A DNA stretch of 57,169 nt from Acd1 sp049973945. GTDB lineage: Archaea > Thermoproteota > Thermoprotei_A > Sulfolobales > Sulfolobaceae. The stretch is taken from NCBI GenBank assembly GCA_049973945.1, contig JBMFJH010000010.1, positions 1 through 57,169 of the forward strand. Direction: 5' to 3'. Below the pieces are notes generated by a model, which did not search any database, was not told the origin of the DNA, and saw nothing but the letters and a program-made list of their open reading frames with translations. Shown here in pieces: positions 7,139-14,921 of this stretch; position 1 is the stretch's first letter; the number at the start of each line of letters is the position of its first letter. A program made the position numbers and the translations under genes.

Positions 7139-7666
7139 TCATTTCTCCCTGAAGTACATCATAGCCAAAATCCCTAACACTATAAAACCGCTGTACAGTA
7201 TCACTAGCTCGTAAAAGTTGTTAAGTGCCCTACCGACTATCGCTCCTATCAAGACGGTCAAAAGGAAGGCGACCATCCCGTTGCCCAACGAAAGGAACTC
7301 CCTTACGTTGAAGCCCTTGAAGATCGGCCTAGCGACCTTCACTATGTGAGCGATTAGAGGAAGGATCGCGACAACCCCAACGAAGGAATAGGCCTTCTCC
7401 TTGTACGGTAAAGTCATGAGTGTGCCTAAGGCCGCGGATAGCGCGAGGGCTCCGCTGAAGTACAGCCCGATCACGTTGTTCCTCAGGTCGTTGGACAGAG
7501 TCCTCATCGAGTAGATGATGTAGCCTACGATCGCCAGGCCTATTCCAATCCCTACAGCGAAGCCTACCAGGCTGTTCACGTAGGCCGGCACGAGGCCGAG
7601 GAGTATTATGACGACCGTGAGCGCGATAGTTTGAGTCCTTCCTAAGTACAAGGCCTTCAACCCCAA
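7139..7666 (-). CDS. Integral membrane protein of unknown function
   Basis: A 175-residue hydrophobic protein with about six predicted membrane segments (roughly residues 14-32, 34-53, 66-86, 92-108, 127-146 and 150-170) and short, positively charged connecting loops. I recognise no family. It is the first gene of a three-gene minus-strand unit with the FAD reductase and Lrp regulator; its stop and the reductase start are separated by a single base. The context suggests a membrane partner or co-regulated protein for isoprenoid reduction. Its start at 7666 is divergent from the isoaspartyl peptidase gene, with only 40 bases of A/T-rich promoter between. Confidence 0.75.
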   Translation of the reverse strand: MGLKALYLGRTQTIALTVVIILLGLVPAYVNSLVGFAVGIGIGLAIVGYIIYSMRTLSNDLRNNVIGLYFSGALALSAALGTLMTLPYKEKAYSFVGVVAILPLIAHIVKVARPIFKGFNVREFLSLGNGMVAFLLTVLIGAIVGRALNNFYELVILYSGFIVLGILAMMYFREK

Positions 7667-7706
7667 CCCACATTTATTACAATAAAAAGTCTAACCCAAG
7701 ATCGAG

Positions 7707-8507
7707 TTGAGGACAAGCCCTCCCGCGATCGCCGTTCACGGAGGAGCAGGCAACTGGTCTGAAGAGGCCTTAGAGAAAGCGAAATCGGAGCTCCTTAAGG
7801 CGCTGGAACGGGGATACGAGGAGTTCAGGAAGGGTTCTTCCCTCGAGGCAGTTGTCGAGGCTGTAGCTTACATGGAGGACTCCGGGGTCTTCAACGCAGG
7901 TAGGGGAGCGACGCTGACGGAGAAGGGCACAAGGAGGACCGACGCGGGTGTGATGCTCGGCCCTGGGCTTAAGGTCGGGGCGGTCGCGAACACCAGGCTC
8001 AAGAACCCCGTAAGGGCCGCCCTTGAAGTCCTTCGAGAGGGGAGGCACGTACTGATCGTCTCGGAAGAGGCCGAGGTCATTTACGGGAGGCCAGTTTCGG
8101 AGACCTTCGACACGGTCGGGGCGGTAGCGATTGACAGGGACGGCATTTTGGCTGCAGCAACTAGCACTGGAGGGATTTCGGGTAAAAGGGAAGGAAGGGT
8201 CGGCGACTCCCCCATTCCGGGGGCGGGGTTTTACGCCAGTTACGAGAGCGCGTCCTCGTGCACGGGAATCGGGGAGTACATTCTCCGAATGCTCCCAGCA
8301 AAGGAGGTGGACATTCTAATTTCGATGGGCTTCGACGCTGAGTCCGCCGCACTAGCGGTAACTAGGAAAATGACGAGGGTCTTCGGCAACGGGACGTTCG
8401 GGATTATAGTTTTGGATAAATACGGTAATTTCGGATACGGATTTAACACTAGAGCGATGCCGAGGGGGTTGAAGGACTCAGGCAGGACGCTGGTGGAGGT
8501 GCCTTGA
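7707..8507 (+). CDS. Isoaspartyl peptidase / L-asparaginase (N-terminal nucleophile hydrolase)
   Basis: Plant-type asparaginase/isoaspartyl aminopeptidase. The precursor cleaves itself before a threonine, which then becomes the catalytic nucleophile. The cleavage site is seen as FD-T136-VGAVA. Downstream catalytic/substrate segments GRVGDSPIPGAG (about 166-177) and the GTGIGEY-like region (CTGIGEYILR) match the family. The N-terminal AVHGGAGNW is also typical. Length 266 is on the short side because the linker before the threonine is compact. It would degrade isoaspartyl peptides formed by heat damage or hydrolyse asparagine. Start TTG 7707; the TGA stop overlaps the TTG of the next gene. Confidence 0.92.
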   Translation: MRTSPPAIAVHGGAGNWSEEALEKAKSELLKALERGYEEFRKGSSLEAVVEAVAYMEDSGVFNAGRGATLTEKGTRRTDAGVMLGPGLKVGAVANTRLKNPVRAALEVLREGRHVLIVSEEAEVIYGRPVSETFDTVGAVAIDRDGILAAATSTGGISGKREGRVGDSPIPGAGFYASYESASSCTGIGEYILRMLPAKEVDILISMGFDAESAALAVTRKMTRVFGNGTFGIIVLDKYGNFGYGFNTRAMPRGLKDSGRTLVEVP

Positions 8508-9043
8508 GCAAGATAGTAATCCTGAGCAACATCCGCTTCCCCGAGCCACACGTGGAGAGCGTGATATCTACGATCATCAAGAGGGAGGAGCCCGAAGTTA
8601 TAGTGTTGAACGGTGACACGACCCAATGCTTCTGGGACTACGAGTGCCCGAGGGTCATTGACGTGCTCTACGTGATAAGGAGCTTAGCGCCGTGGGCCCA
8701 CATAGTCTATATTCAGGGTGACCTAGACCCTCACGCTCCCAAGTGCATAAGCTCCGAACCGAGGTACAGGGAGGAGATAACTGCGACGTCCCTCTACGTC
8801 GTTGAAGTGTCCTCAACCAAATACTTCATCCTGCACGGCCATCAGTACGAGTTGGACAGCATAAGGAAAAGCCTGAACGCGGGCCCTTGGGATTGGGTCG
8901 TCTTAGGTCAGTACAAGAAGCTGGAAGTCGATAAGCTGGCCAGGATAATCTATTCAGGCGGGATAACCAGGGATTTCCCCCCTGAGGCGAGGGGATACGT
9001 GGTGATAAACGAAACCTCTTTTTACGTGAGGCCGCTTAGGTGA
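8504..9043 (+). CDS. Metallophosphoesterase-like protein with an incomplete active site
   Basis: A 179-residue protein with the outline of the calcineurin-like phosphoesterase fold. VLNGDT (about 34-39) matches the GDxxD-region strand, YIQGDLDPHA (about 70-79) sits where GNHD occurs, and ILHGHQY (about 106-112) corresponds to the GHTH-region histidines. The first metal-binding motif D-x-H, expected in the opening strand, is absent: that position reads SNIRFPEPH. Activity is therefore doubtful, or the metal site is different. The start TTG overlaps the preceding stop, so translation is coupled to the isoaspartyl peptidase. Confidence 0.65.
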   Translation: MSKIVILSNIRFPEPHVESVISTIIKREEPEVIVLNGDTTQCFWDYECPRVIDVLYVIRSLAPWAHIVYIQGDLDPHAPKCISSEPRYREEITATSLYVVEVSSTKYFILHGHQYELDSIRKSLNAGPWDWVVLGQYKKLEVDKLARIIYSGGITRDFPPEARGYVVINETSFYVRPLR

Positions 9044-9047
9044 TGAC

Positions 9048-9416
9048 GTGATCTGCGCGCTAGTGTACCTCAGCGACGAGTCGCTGAAGGAAAACGAGAA
9101 CGAAACGTCCGTAGCTTCGGATCTTCTGAGGGAAGCCCTCTCTTACGCGAGGAGGTCTGGCGACAAGAGGCTGAGCGTGTACGTGATGAAAAACGTGGAC
9201 AGCGCGAAGGTTTTCGAGGCCTTCCGCTCCGCCATACAGGAGAACTTGGACATAACTTTGACTGTATACGCTTGGAAGAACGGTTTTCCTAAACTGGGCG
9301 ACTGCAAGGTTATAGTTCTCTGCGACCGCTCTTTCAGACAGGACAAGGTTTCGTCCGAGTTGCCCAACGAGATCAAGGCTAAAATCGAGAAGTACATTTG
9401 CGAAACCAGACATTAG
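9048..9416 (+). CDS. Small protein of unknown function
   Basis: A 122-residue soluble alpha/beta protein starting at GTG 9048, preceded by GGTGA at 9041-9045. There is no recognised domain; it has alternating strands and helices (about residues 3-9, 40-48, 70-77 and 88-94) and an early acidic, asparagine-rich loop. It follows the phosphoesterase-like gene by four bases and lies in the same direction as the isoaspartyl peptidase unit, so it is probably co-transcribed. Function unknown. Confidence 0.65.
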   Translation: MICALVYLSDESLKENENETSVASDLLREALSYARRSGDKRLSVYVMKNVDSAKVFEAFRSAIQENLDITLTVYAWKNGFPKLGDCKVIVLCDRSFRQDKVSSELPNEIKAKIEKYICETRH

Positions 9417-9449
9417 TATTAAAACCGAACTGAACCAAGGAGTACGAAC

Positions 9450-10808
9450 ATGAGTTCAGGCGAGGAGAAGTTCGACGTACTCATAATCGGCGGAGGGTTC
9501 GCCGGAGCTTCGACCGCTTACAACCTCACGAGGAAAGGCCTGAAGGTGCTTCTCGTCGACAGCAAACCGTGGGAGAGGATTGGGGACAAGCCGTGTGGAG
9601 ACGCGGTGAGCAAGGAACACTTCGACAGGCTCGGAATGCCTTACCCGGAAGGTAAAGAGCTGGAGCAGAAGATCGAGGGGATAAGGATCTACAGCCCCGA
9701 CATGAAGACCGTTTGGACGGTGAAGGGAGAGGGGTTCGAGCTCAACGCTCCGGCTTACAACCAAAGGATACTCAGGGAAGCGGAAAGGAAGGGAGTCGAG
9801 ATAAGGGACATGACGACAGCGTCTAAGCCGATCTACTCCGACGGCTTCGTGAGGGGGGCTGTGCTAGTCGACAGGAGGACTAACAGGGAGTACACGGTTT
9901 TGGCTAAGGTAGTGGTCGAGGCGACGGGCTACAGCATGAGCGTCAGGTCGAAACTGCCTCAAGGCCACGTCTTAGCGGAACCCTTGGACGACAAGGACAC
10001 GGACGTCGCTTATAGGGAAGTGGGCTTCACCGCGAGCGACGTGGAGGAGCCAGAGTATCTGAGGATCTTCATTTCGCAGGAGGCGAGTCCGGGAGGCTAT
10101 TGGTGGTACTTCCCCAAGGGGAAGGACAAGGTGAACGTCGGGCTCGGCATTCAGGGAGGGATGAACTACGGTAGCATACACGAGTACTACAAGAAGTACT
10201 TGAACAAGTACGCCCCTGACCTAAAGCAGGTCATAATCAGGGGCGGAGCGCTCGTCCCTACAAGGAGGCCCATATCCACTCTGGTGTGGAACGGCATGAC
10301 AGTCGTAGGGGACTCAGCCTTCACCGTGAACCCAGTTCACGGGGGAGGCAAGGGCTCGGCGATGATTTCAGGCTACTGTGTTGCCAAGGCGATCTCCAAC
10401 GCCTTCGAGGTCGGATCGTTCGACGCTAAGACCCTGTGGGAGGCCAACAAGTGCTACCTGGAGATGTACGGCGCCAAGCAGGCCAGCCTCGAGGTCTTCA
10501 GGAGGTTCCTACAGAAGCTCTCCGACGCGGACATCAATTACGGTATGGAGAAAAGGGTGATTAAGGAGGAAGACCTCCTTGAGGCGAGCGTTACAGGAGA
10601 CCTCCACCTCTCCGTCGCGGAGAAAGCCATGAGGGTTCTAGCCGGTCTCGGGAGGCCGAGCCTTCTGGTGAAGCTGAAGACCGTGGCGTCGTTCATGAAG
10701 GAGATGAAGGATCTCTACAGGAGCTACCCAGACGCCCCTGATGGTTTAGAGAGGTGGAAGGCGGAAGTCAAGGAGCTCCTAGATAGGTTTGAATCAGTAA
10801 TGCGATGA
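9450..10808 (+). CDS. Digeranylgeranylglycerophospholipid reductase (archaeal GGR)
   Basis: Flavoenzyme that saturates the geranylgeranyl chains of archaeal membrane lipids. Its 452 residues match the length of the structurally known Sulfolobus acidocaldarius enzyme. Motifs: FAD-binding GGGFAGASTAYNLTRKG (about 14-30), GDKPCGDAVS with Cys49, the PxxYxWxFP-type motif seen as GGYWWYFPKGKDKVNVGLG (about 209-227), and VVGDSAFTVNPVHGGG (second FAD site). A second cysteine (SGYCVAK, about 310) could pair with Cys49, as in the disulfide described for the S. acidocaldarius protein. It has an ATG start and its own short upstream gap. The last 41 bases overlap the convergent DUF2070 gene. Confidence 0.93.
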   Translation: MSSGEEKFDVLIIGGGFAGASTAYNLTRKGLKVLLVDSKPWERIGDKPCGDAVSKEHFDRLGMPYPEGKELEQKIEGIRIYSPDMKTVWTVKGEGFELNAPAYNQRILREAERKGVEIRDMTTASKPIYSDGFVRGAVLVDRRTNREYTVLAKVVVEATGYSMSVRSKLPQGHVLAEPLDDKDTDVAYREVGFTASDVEEPEYLRIFISQEASPGGYWWYFPKGKDKVNVGLGIQGGMNYGSIHEYYKKYLNKYAPDLKQVIIRGGALVPTRRPISTLVWNGMTVVGDSAFTVNPVHGGGKGSAMISGYCVAKAISNAFEVGSFDAKTLWEANKCYLEMYGAKQASLEVFRRFLQKLSDADINYGMEKRVIKEEDLLEASVTGDLHLSVAEKAMRVLAGLGRPSLLVKLKTVASFMKEMKDLYRSYPDAPDGLERWKAEVKELLDRFESVMR

Positions 10809-12360
10809 GGAGAGAGAAGAAGGGGAAGATTAAAGGCATCCAATAGGTCTTTTTAACGAAGGCGCCGACGAACTCGAGCGACGTAAGTAGCTGGGATACC
10901 GTCTCTCCCAAAACCCTAACGCCGCTGACTTTAACCATGCCGAACTGTACGTTAGTTGGTCTGAGGTCGCTAAGGGCCTCCCTCAACAACGACTTTGTGA
11001 CACCGACCAACTCATCACACTTCACAGCGGGGTTGTAAAGGGATCCTATCAGCGTTCCTGTACAAGTGTGATCGTCGGGCGTCACTAAAACCACCTCATC
11101 GTACCCCTCCACGTCCTTCAAGGCCCTGCCCAAGTCCTCGTGAGAGTTGTTGGCGTAGATGTACACCACGCCGATCCTCTTGCGCCCGTCGGAGAAGGCG
11201 AAAACCCTGACCCTCCTATCGCATAACCCCTCACATTTGGCACTTACTAGTCCCTCCTTGTAAGCGAAAAAGAGTGGCCTCTCTTCGGTCGCTTTGATTT
11301 CCTCAAGCGCCTTCTTTATGTCCTTCACGTCTTCAAACGTGATGTCGTCCTTCAGCCTTTCGCTGTGGGTGTCTATCAAGAAGTCTCCGGTTCCGTAGCT
11401 GTAGTCCCACAGCGTCTCTGGCAGGTCGTCTATTCCCCAGCCCGGCCTCGTTAGAAAAGTCAGGGTCCTGCCCTGGAACAGTAAAGTTATGCCCTTCATC
11501 CTCCCCTTCTGCCATATTTCTATCCCGCGAAATCTCTCGTCCTTCCAGTTCCCAGACGCCACGTAGTCCGCGACCGCCCTGACGACTTTCATCGACTCAT
11601 CTCTTGTTACGGCGTCGAGCTCATGGCTTCCAGGACCGTGAAAGGAAACGCATTGAGGGCATGCCCTCTCCAGGTCGTAAGGGAACATGCTACTCCCTGC
11701 CTGTCCGAACAGGCCGTAATGGAGCTTCGGTATCACAAAGACCTTCTCACCTATCTTGAAGAGAGCAACAATCACGTCGACCCTCTTCCCTGTGAAACTC
11801 ATTATCCTGTCGACTACTTCGTACTCCCTGTTCATTATCCCTTTCACGAATGGCCTGACTATCTCCAAGCTCTTGGTGCCGTGGAGCTCTAGTCCCATCC
11901 TGTTGATCATGTGTACGTACACCGCGAAGAACGCCACTATCGAACCTATGTAACCCACGTATATCGGGAGGAAGCCGAAGAATAGCGACGGAACGATTCC
12001 TTGAGCGGTCATTACGAGATAAACGTAAACTTCCCTCGTGTAAGCGATCAGTACGTAACCAGTCAAAGGCAGGAGTAGTCCAAGCGCGTAAATCGGCTGT
12101 ATGGGCGTAAACGAGAAAAACAGGTAGAGGAACGCCGTCGTGTCGTAAACGAAAATAGCGAACTTCCAGTGCCTTAAGTACAGAGCCAAGCCTAGGATCA
12201 GGTATGTGATTATTGCCTCGAAGAACTGGACTCCCAGCTGAAGTCCTCTCAGAAACGCTAGAGCCGTCTCTACTGCTCCCAGTCCAGCAACTACCTTGAA
12301 GCTGGGCAACCGCTTAAGCCTTGAGTAATAGTCCCGAACCAACTGTTCCTTGTTATCCAA
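10768..12360 (-). CDS. DUF2070 archaeal membrane protein
   Basis: A 530-residue protein with about six N-terminal membrane segments (roughly residues 20-155), a long soluble domain and one C-terminal membrane segment (about 508-527). This layout and segments such as FHGPGSHELD (about 240-249) and TPDDHTC (about 434-440) match the archaeal DUF2070 family, whose function is unknown. Histidines and acidic residues in the soluble domain (GPGSHELD, DTHSE, DDHTC) look like metal ligands, so an enzymatic role at the membrane is possible; this is inference. The 3' end overlaps the GGR gene. The TTG start at 12360 overlaps the longest reading of the divergent gene at 12350. Confidence 0.85.
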   Translation of the reverse strand: MDNKEQLVRDYYSRLKRLPSFKVVAGLGAVETALAFLRGLQLGVQFFEAIITYLILGLALYLRHWKFAIFVYDTTAFLYLFFSFTPIQPIYALGLLLPLTGYVLIAYTREVYVYLVMTAQGIVPSLFFGFLPIYVGYIGSIVAFFAVYVHMINRMGLELHGTKSLEIVRPFVKGIMNREYEVVDRIMSFTGKRVDVIVALFKIGEKVFVIPKLHYGLFGQAGSSMFPYDLERACPQCVSFHGPGSHELDAVTRDESMKVVRAVADYVASGNWKDERFRGIEIWQKGRMKGITLLFQGRTLTFLTRPGWGIDDLPETLWDYSYGTGDFLIDTHSERLKDDITFEDVKDIKKALEEIKATEERPLFFAYKEGLVSAKCEGLCDRRVRVFAFSDGRKRIGVVYIYANNSHEDLGRALKDVEGYDEVVLVTPDDHTCTGTLIGSLYNPAVKCDELVGVTKSLLREALSDLRPTNVQFGMVKVSGVRVLGETVSQLLTSLEFVGAFVKKTYWMPLIFPFFSLLIALLIQTYLGAP

Positions 12361-12697
12361 GTTAATTACCTCGCCAGCAGACCAGTTCCTCGTGTGGGAC
12401 AGTAAGGATTTAGGAGTTGATAAATTGATCCATGAAGAGAGGGACGACTGCGACTTCTACTTAGCGGAAATAGGCCAAAACGTCTACTTGATCGCGGTCT
12501 ACACGGGAAAGAACGCCATCTATGCAAGAATATCTACACCGTACGTAGGTGAGTGGGACTGCCGGTGGGTGATGTATTCGCCAGCGGGCCTGTTCGCGTT
12601 CGCCAGGAGCGAGGAGGAACTTAAATCGGCGGTTAGGTCAAAGCTGATGAAGCTTCATGAGGTCGTTACTGGAAAGCTACGACCTTATTATAAGTGA
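12350..12697 (+). CDS. Small protein of unknown function (start uncertain)
   Basis: The longest reading is 115 residues from TTG 12350, but that start lies inside the divergent DUF2070 gene (11-bp overlap), so one of the two starts is probably wrong. GTG 12392 is the next candidate and gives 101 residues. The protein has a central set of beta strands (NVYLIAVYTGKNAIYARIS), three tryptophans and a basic C-terminal helix. No family is recognised. Its end overlaps the HAD phosphatase start by 41 bases, which suggests translational coupling. Confidence 0.6.
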   Translation: MLSKLITSPADQFLVWDSKDLGVDKLIHEERDDCDFYLAEIGQNVYLIAVYTGKNAIYARISTPYVGEWDCRWVMYSPAGLFAFARSEEELKSAVRSKLMKLHEVVTGKLRPYYK

Positions 12698-13454
12698 CGT
12701 CGACGGCGTCATTCTGAGGGAGGACGTCCCGATAAAGGAGAACTTGGAGGCTCTTAAGGAGCTGAAGGCCAGAGGGAAGAAGGTAGTCCTCATCACGAAC
12801 AACTCAGGCTTCAGCAGGCTCCTTCTCTCGAGGCAACTAAGGTACCTAGGCCTAGACGTCTCGGTGAACGACATCGTTACCAGCGGGACTGCAACGGTGT
12901 ACTACCTCAAGGAGAGGACGTCTGTTAGGACTGTTTTCGTCGTCGGCGAGGAGGGATTGGTTGAGGAGCTGAAGATGGCCGGGTTTCAAGTGCTCACACA
13001 AGGCGAGGCCGAGAAGGAGAGGCCAGACGCTGTCGTGCTCGGGCTAGACAGATTGGCCACCTACGATAAGCTCTCCACCGCGATGAGGTGCGTGGCTTCC
13101 GGATCTCTCTTCGTAGTGACCAACATGGACAGGCTTTGGCCTTCCAGAGACGGTTTAAGGCTGGGCGCCGGGGCCCTAGCATCTGCGATAGTTTACGCTC
13201 TTAGGAGGGAGCCCGACTTCGTGGCTGGCAAACCGCACGAGTGGATACTCGAGGTAGCTAGGAAAGTGGCCGGAATGCCCGACACCAAGAACGTCGTAGT
13301 AATCGGAGACCAATTGGAGACCGACATAAGGATGGGGATTTCAATTGGGTTCGACACGGTTCTAGTCTTGACGGGGATTTCCAAGAGAGAGGACGTAGAA
13401 AGGCTGGGAATAAAGCCGACCTATGTGGTGAACAATTTGAAGGAACTCTTATGA
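12657..13454 (+). CDS. HAD-superfamily (subfamily IIA, NagD-like) phosphatase
   Basis: Haloacid dehalogenase-type phosphatase. Motif I is D-V-D-G (SDVDGVI, about residues 13-19) with the nucleophile aspartate, motif II is the ITNNSG segment (about 45-50), the K of motif III lies near GKPHEW (about 188), and motif IV is VIGDQLETDI (about 218-227). The C2a cap between motifs II and III marks the NagD/p-nitrophenylphosphatase group, whose natural substrates are small phosphorylated sugars or nucleotides. Length 265 is typical. ATG start 12657 overlaps the preceding small gene. Confidence 0.92.
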   Translation: MRSLLESYDLIISDVDGVILREDVPIKENLEALKELKARGKKVVLITNNSGFSRLLLSRQLRYLGLDVSVNDIVTSGTATVYYLKERTSVRTVFVVGEEGLVEELKMAGFQVLTQGEAEKERPDAVVLGLDRLATYDKLSTAMRCVASGSLFVVTNMDRLWPSRDGLRLGAGALASAIVYALRREPDFVAGKPHEWILEVARKVAGMPDTKNVVVIGDQLETDIRMGISIGFDTVLVLTGISKREDVERLGIKPTYVVNNLKELL

Positions 13455-13508
13455 GCTAGGAAGTTAATCAGTAATACGCGGCCATGTCCAGCTGACGCCC
13501 ACGCAGTT

Positions 13509-13538
13509 GGGAGGATGAGGCTGGGGCCTCCTCCCTTT
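13509..13538 (+). other. GC-rich hairpin followed by TTT in a convergent intergenic region
   Basis: The 111-base gap between the HAD gene (+) and the VWA gene (-) holds the arms GGGAG (13509-13513) plus GAGGC (13517-13521) pairing with GCCTC (13526-13530) plus CTCCC (13531-13535), with a three-base bulge, a TGGG loop and then TTT. It looks like an intrinsic-terminator hairpin, which is unusual because archaeal terminators are normally plain T tracts. CTGA tetramers at 13492 and 13547 and GGATGA at 13512-13517 vaguely resemble C/D box sRNA elements, but no proper box C is present. Confidence 0.45.
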
Positions 13539-13565
13539 GATCTAGGCTGAAAACTCCCAATGAGA

Positions 13566-14921
13566 CTAGACCTCTACGACCTTCAGCAAGTCGCCGTGAT
13601 CCAGCTTATAAACGGCCAAATACACGTCGGAAACCCTCCTCAAGTCAGCGTTCTCGCCCCTTATCATGACGCTTATCAGGGTAGAGTTGGCCTCCCTCAA
13701 CGACCTTCTTACGGTTGTTTCGGCGATCTTGTCCTCACCGTCAGTGAGGATTATTATGTCGCTGACGCCCTTCACGTGGCCCTCCTTGATGTCCTCAGTC
13801 GCAGTTATGATGGCTCTGCTTATGTCCGTTCCGCCTCCGCCCCTTACCTTACTGATGTACTCGATCATCTTTACGACTTCCTTGGCCTTAGCGTTCTTGG
13901 AGACCTTCACCAGAGGGTAAGGAATGTTGTCGAAGAACCTCAGGTAGAAGTCCCTGTTCTCCCTGCGGGCCCTGTTGTAAAGGGCAAGAGCGACGGCCTT
14001 AGCCCAGAGTATCTTTTCCCCGTCCATGCTCCCCGACTTGTCCAGGAGCAGGTAAAGGGGGCCTAAAGCCTCCTTGATCTCCTTCTGGTACAGCAGGAGT
14101 TCCCCTTCTGCGAACTTCACGTGGAACAGCTCCTCTGGCAAGGCCAACTCGCTCGGCACAATCCTCTCGAGGTCAGTTCCTTCCTCGTAGCCGTAGAGCT
14201 CACCCCTCACGTACTTCGTGCGTTTCTTCTTAGTGAACGCTCCTATCTTGGGCATGCCGCTGAGGAACTCGAGGATCTTCTTCATGTCGCTGTTCCTGGC
14301 GAGCTTCAGAACCTCGTAGATATCAGCGTCAGTGGTGAAGACAGACCCAGTGCCGGCGGACTGGCCTCCAACTATCTTCTGCAGGTTCTTCACGGCGTTC
14401 GCGTCCTCGACAGCCTTGGCGATGGCTCTCTCGTGAGCCTGCTTCATCACCTTCTTCATGGCCTCAGAGCTCTTCTGTGCCTGCCTCTCCGCGTTCCCAG
14501 AGGCCGAAGTTTCCCCTTCCTTCAACTCCCTCAGCATCTGTTCTGCGGCCTCCCTCTCTTCCTTAGACTGAGACGTCTTCGAAATCCTCTCCAGCTCCTC
14601 TATCAAGTTCTGGACGTAACTCACGGTGAAAGCCACGCTTATCGTCGAGTTGGCGACGGTGAAGTTCCTGCTCCTGTCGATCACGTCGCTCATAAGCATG
14701 GACTCTATAAAGGCGTACTCAACTGACTCGGCTTCGTCTATCTCGTCCTTAACCTTGAGAATCGGGAATGGCAAATAGTGGATGTAGTAAATATCTGTCA
14801 GGAAGGTCTTCTTGACGCCTACGTCCTTCCCCATGACCCTGGCCAGTATGGACTTTATCCTCTCTCCCCTGTAGGCCACTACGGGGTCGTTGTAGTCTAT
14901 GCCTCTTAGTATTCCACTCAC
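13566..14921 (-). CDS. VWA-domain protein, partner of MoxR ATPase
   Basis: A 451-residue protein: a helical N-terminal part with a charged coiled-coil-like region (about residues 100-185, rich in E, K, A and Q), then a C-terminal von Willebrand A domain with a complete metal-dependent adhesion site, DKSGSMDG (about 288-295), the GGGGTD loop (about 357-362) and the DGED strand (about 391-394). This matches the CoxE/ViaA-type proteins that work with MoxR AAA ATPases as chaperone or metal-insertion machines. The ATPase is encoded immediately upstream with a 4-bp overlap. Client proteins are unknown. Confidence 0.88.
   Translation of the reverse strand: MSGILRGIDYNDPVVAYRGERIKSILARVMGKDVGVKKTFLTDIYYIHYLPFPILKVKDEIDEAESVEYAFIESMLMSDVIDRSRNFTVANSTISVAFTVSYVQNLIEELERISKTSQSKEEREAAEQMLRELKEGETSASGNAERQAQKSSEAMKKVMKQAHERAIAKAVEDANAVKNLQKIVGGQSAGTGSVFTTDADIYEVLKLARNSDMKKILEFLSGMPKIGAFTKKKRTKYVRGELYGYEEGTDLERIVPSELALPEELFHVKFAEGELLLYQKEIKEALGPLYLLLDKSGSMDGEKILWAKAVALALYNRARRENRDFYLRFFDNIPYPLVKVSKNAKAKEVVKMIEYISKVRGGGGTDISRAIITATEDIKEGHVKGVSDIIILTDGEDKIAETTVRRSLREANSTLISVMIRGENADLRRVSDVYLAVYKLDHGDLLKVVEV

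Noticed and set aside
13455..13565. tRNA gene in the convergent gap
   Set aside because: No T-arm GTTC-type sequence or cloverleaf could be formed; only one hairpin is present.
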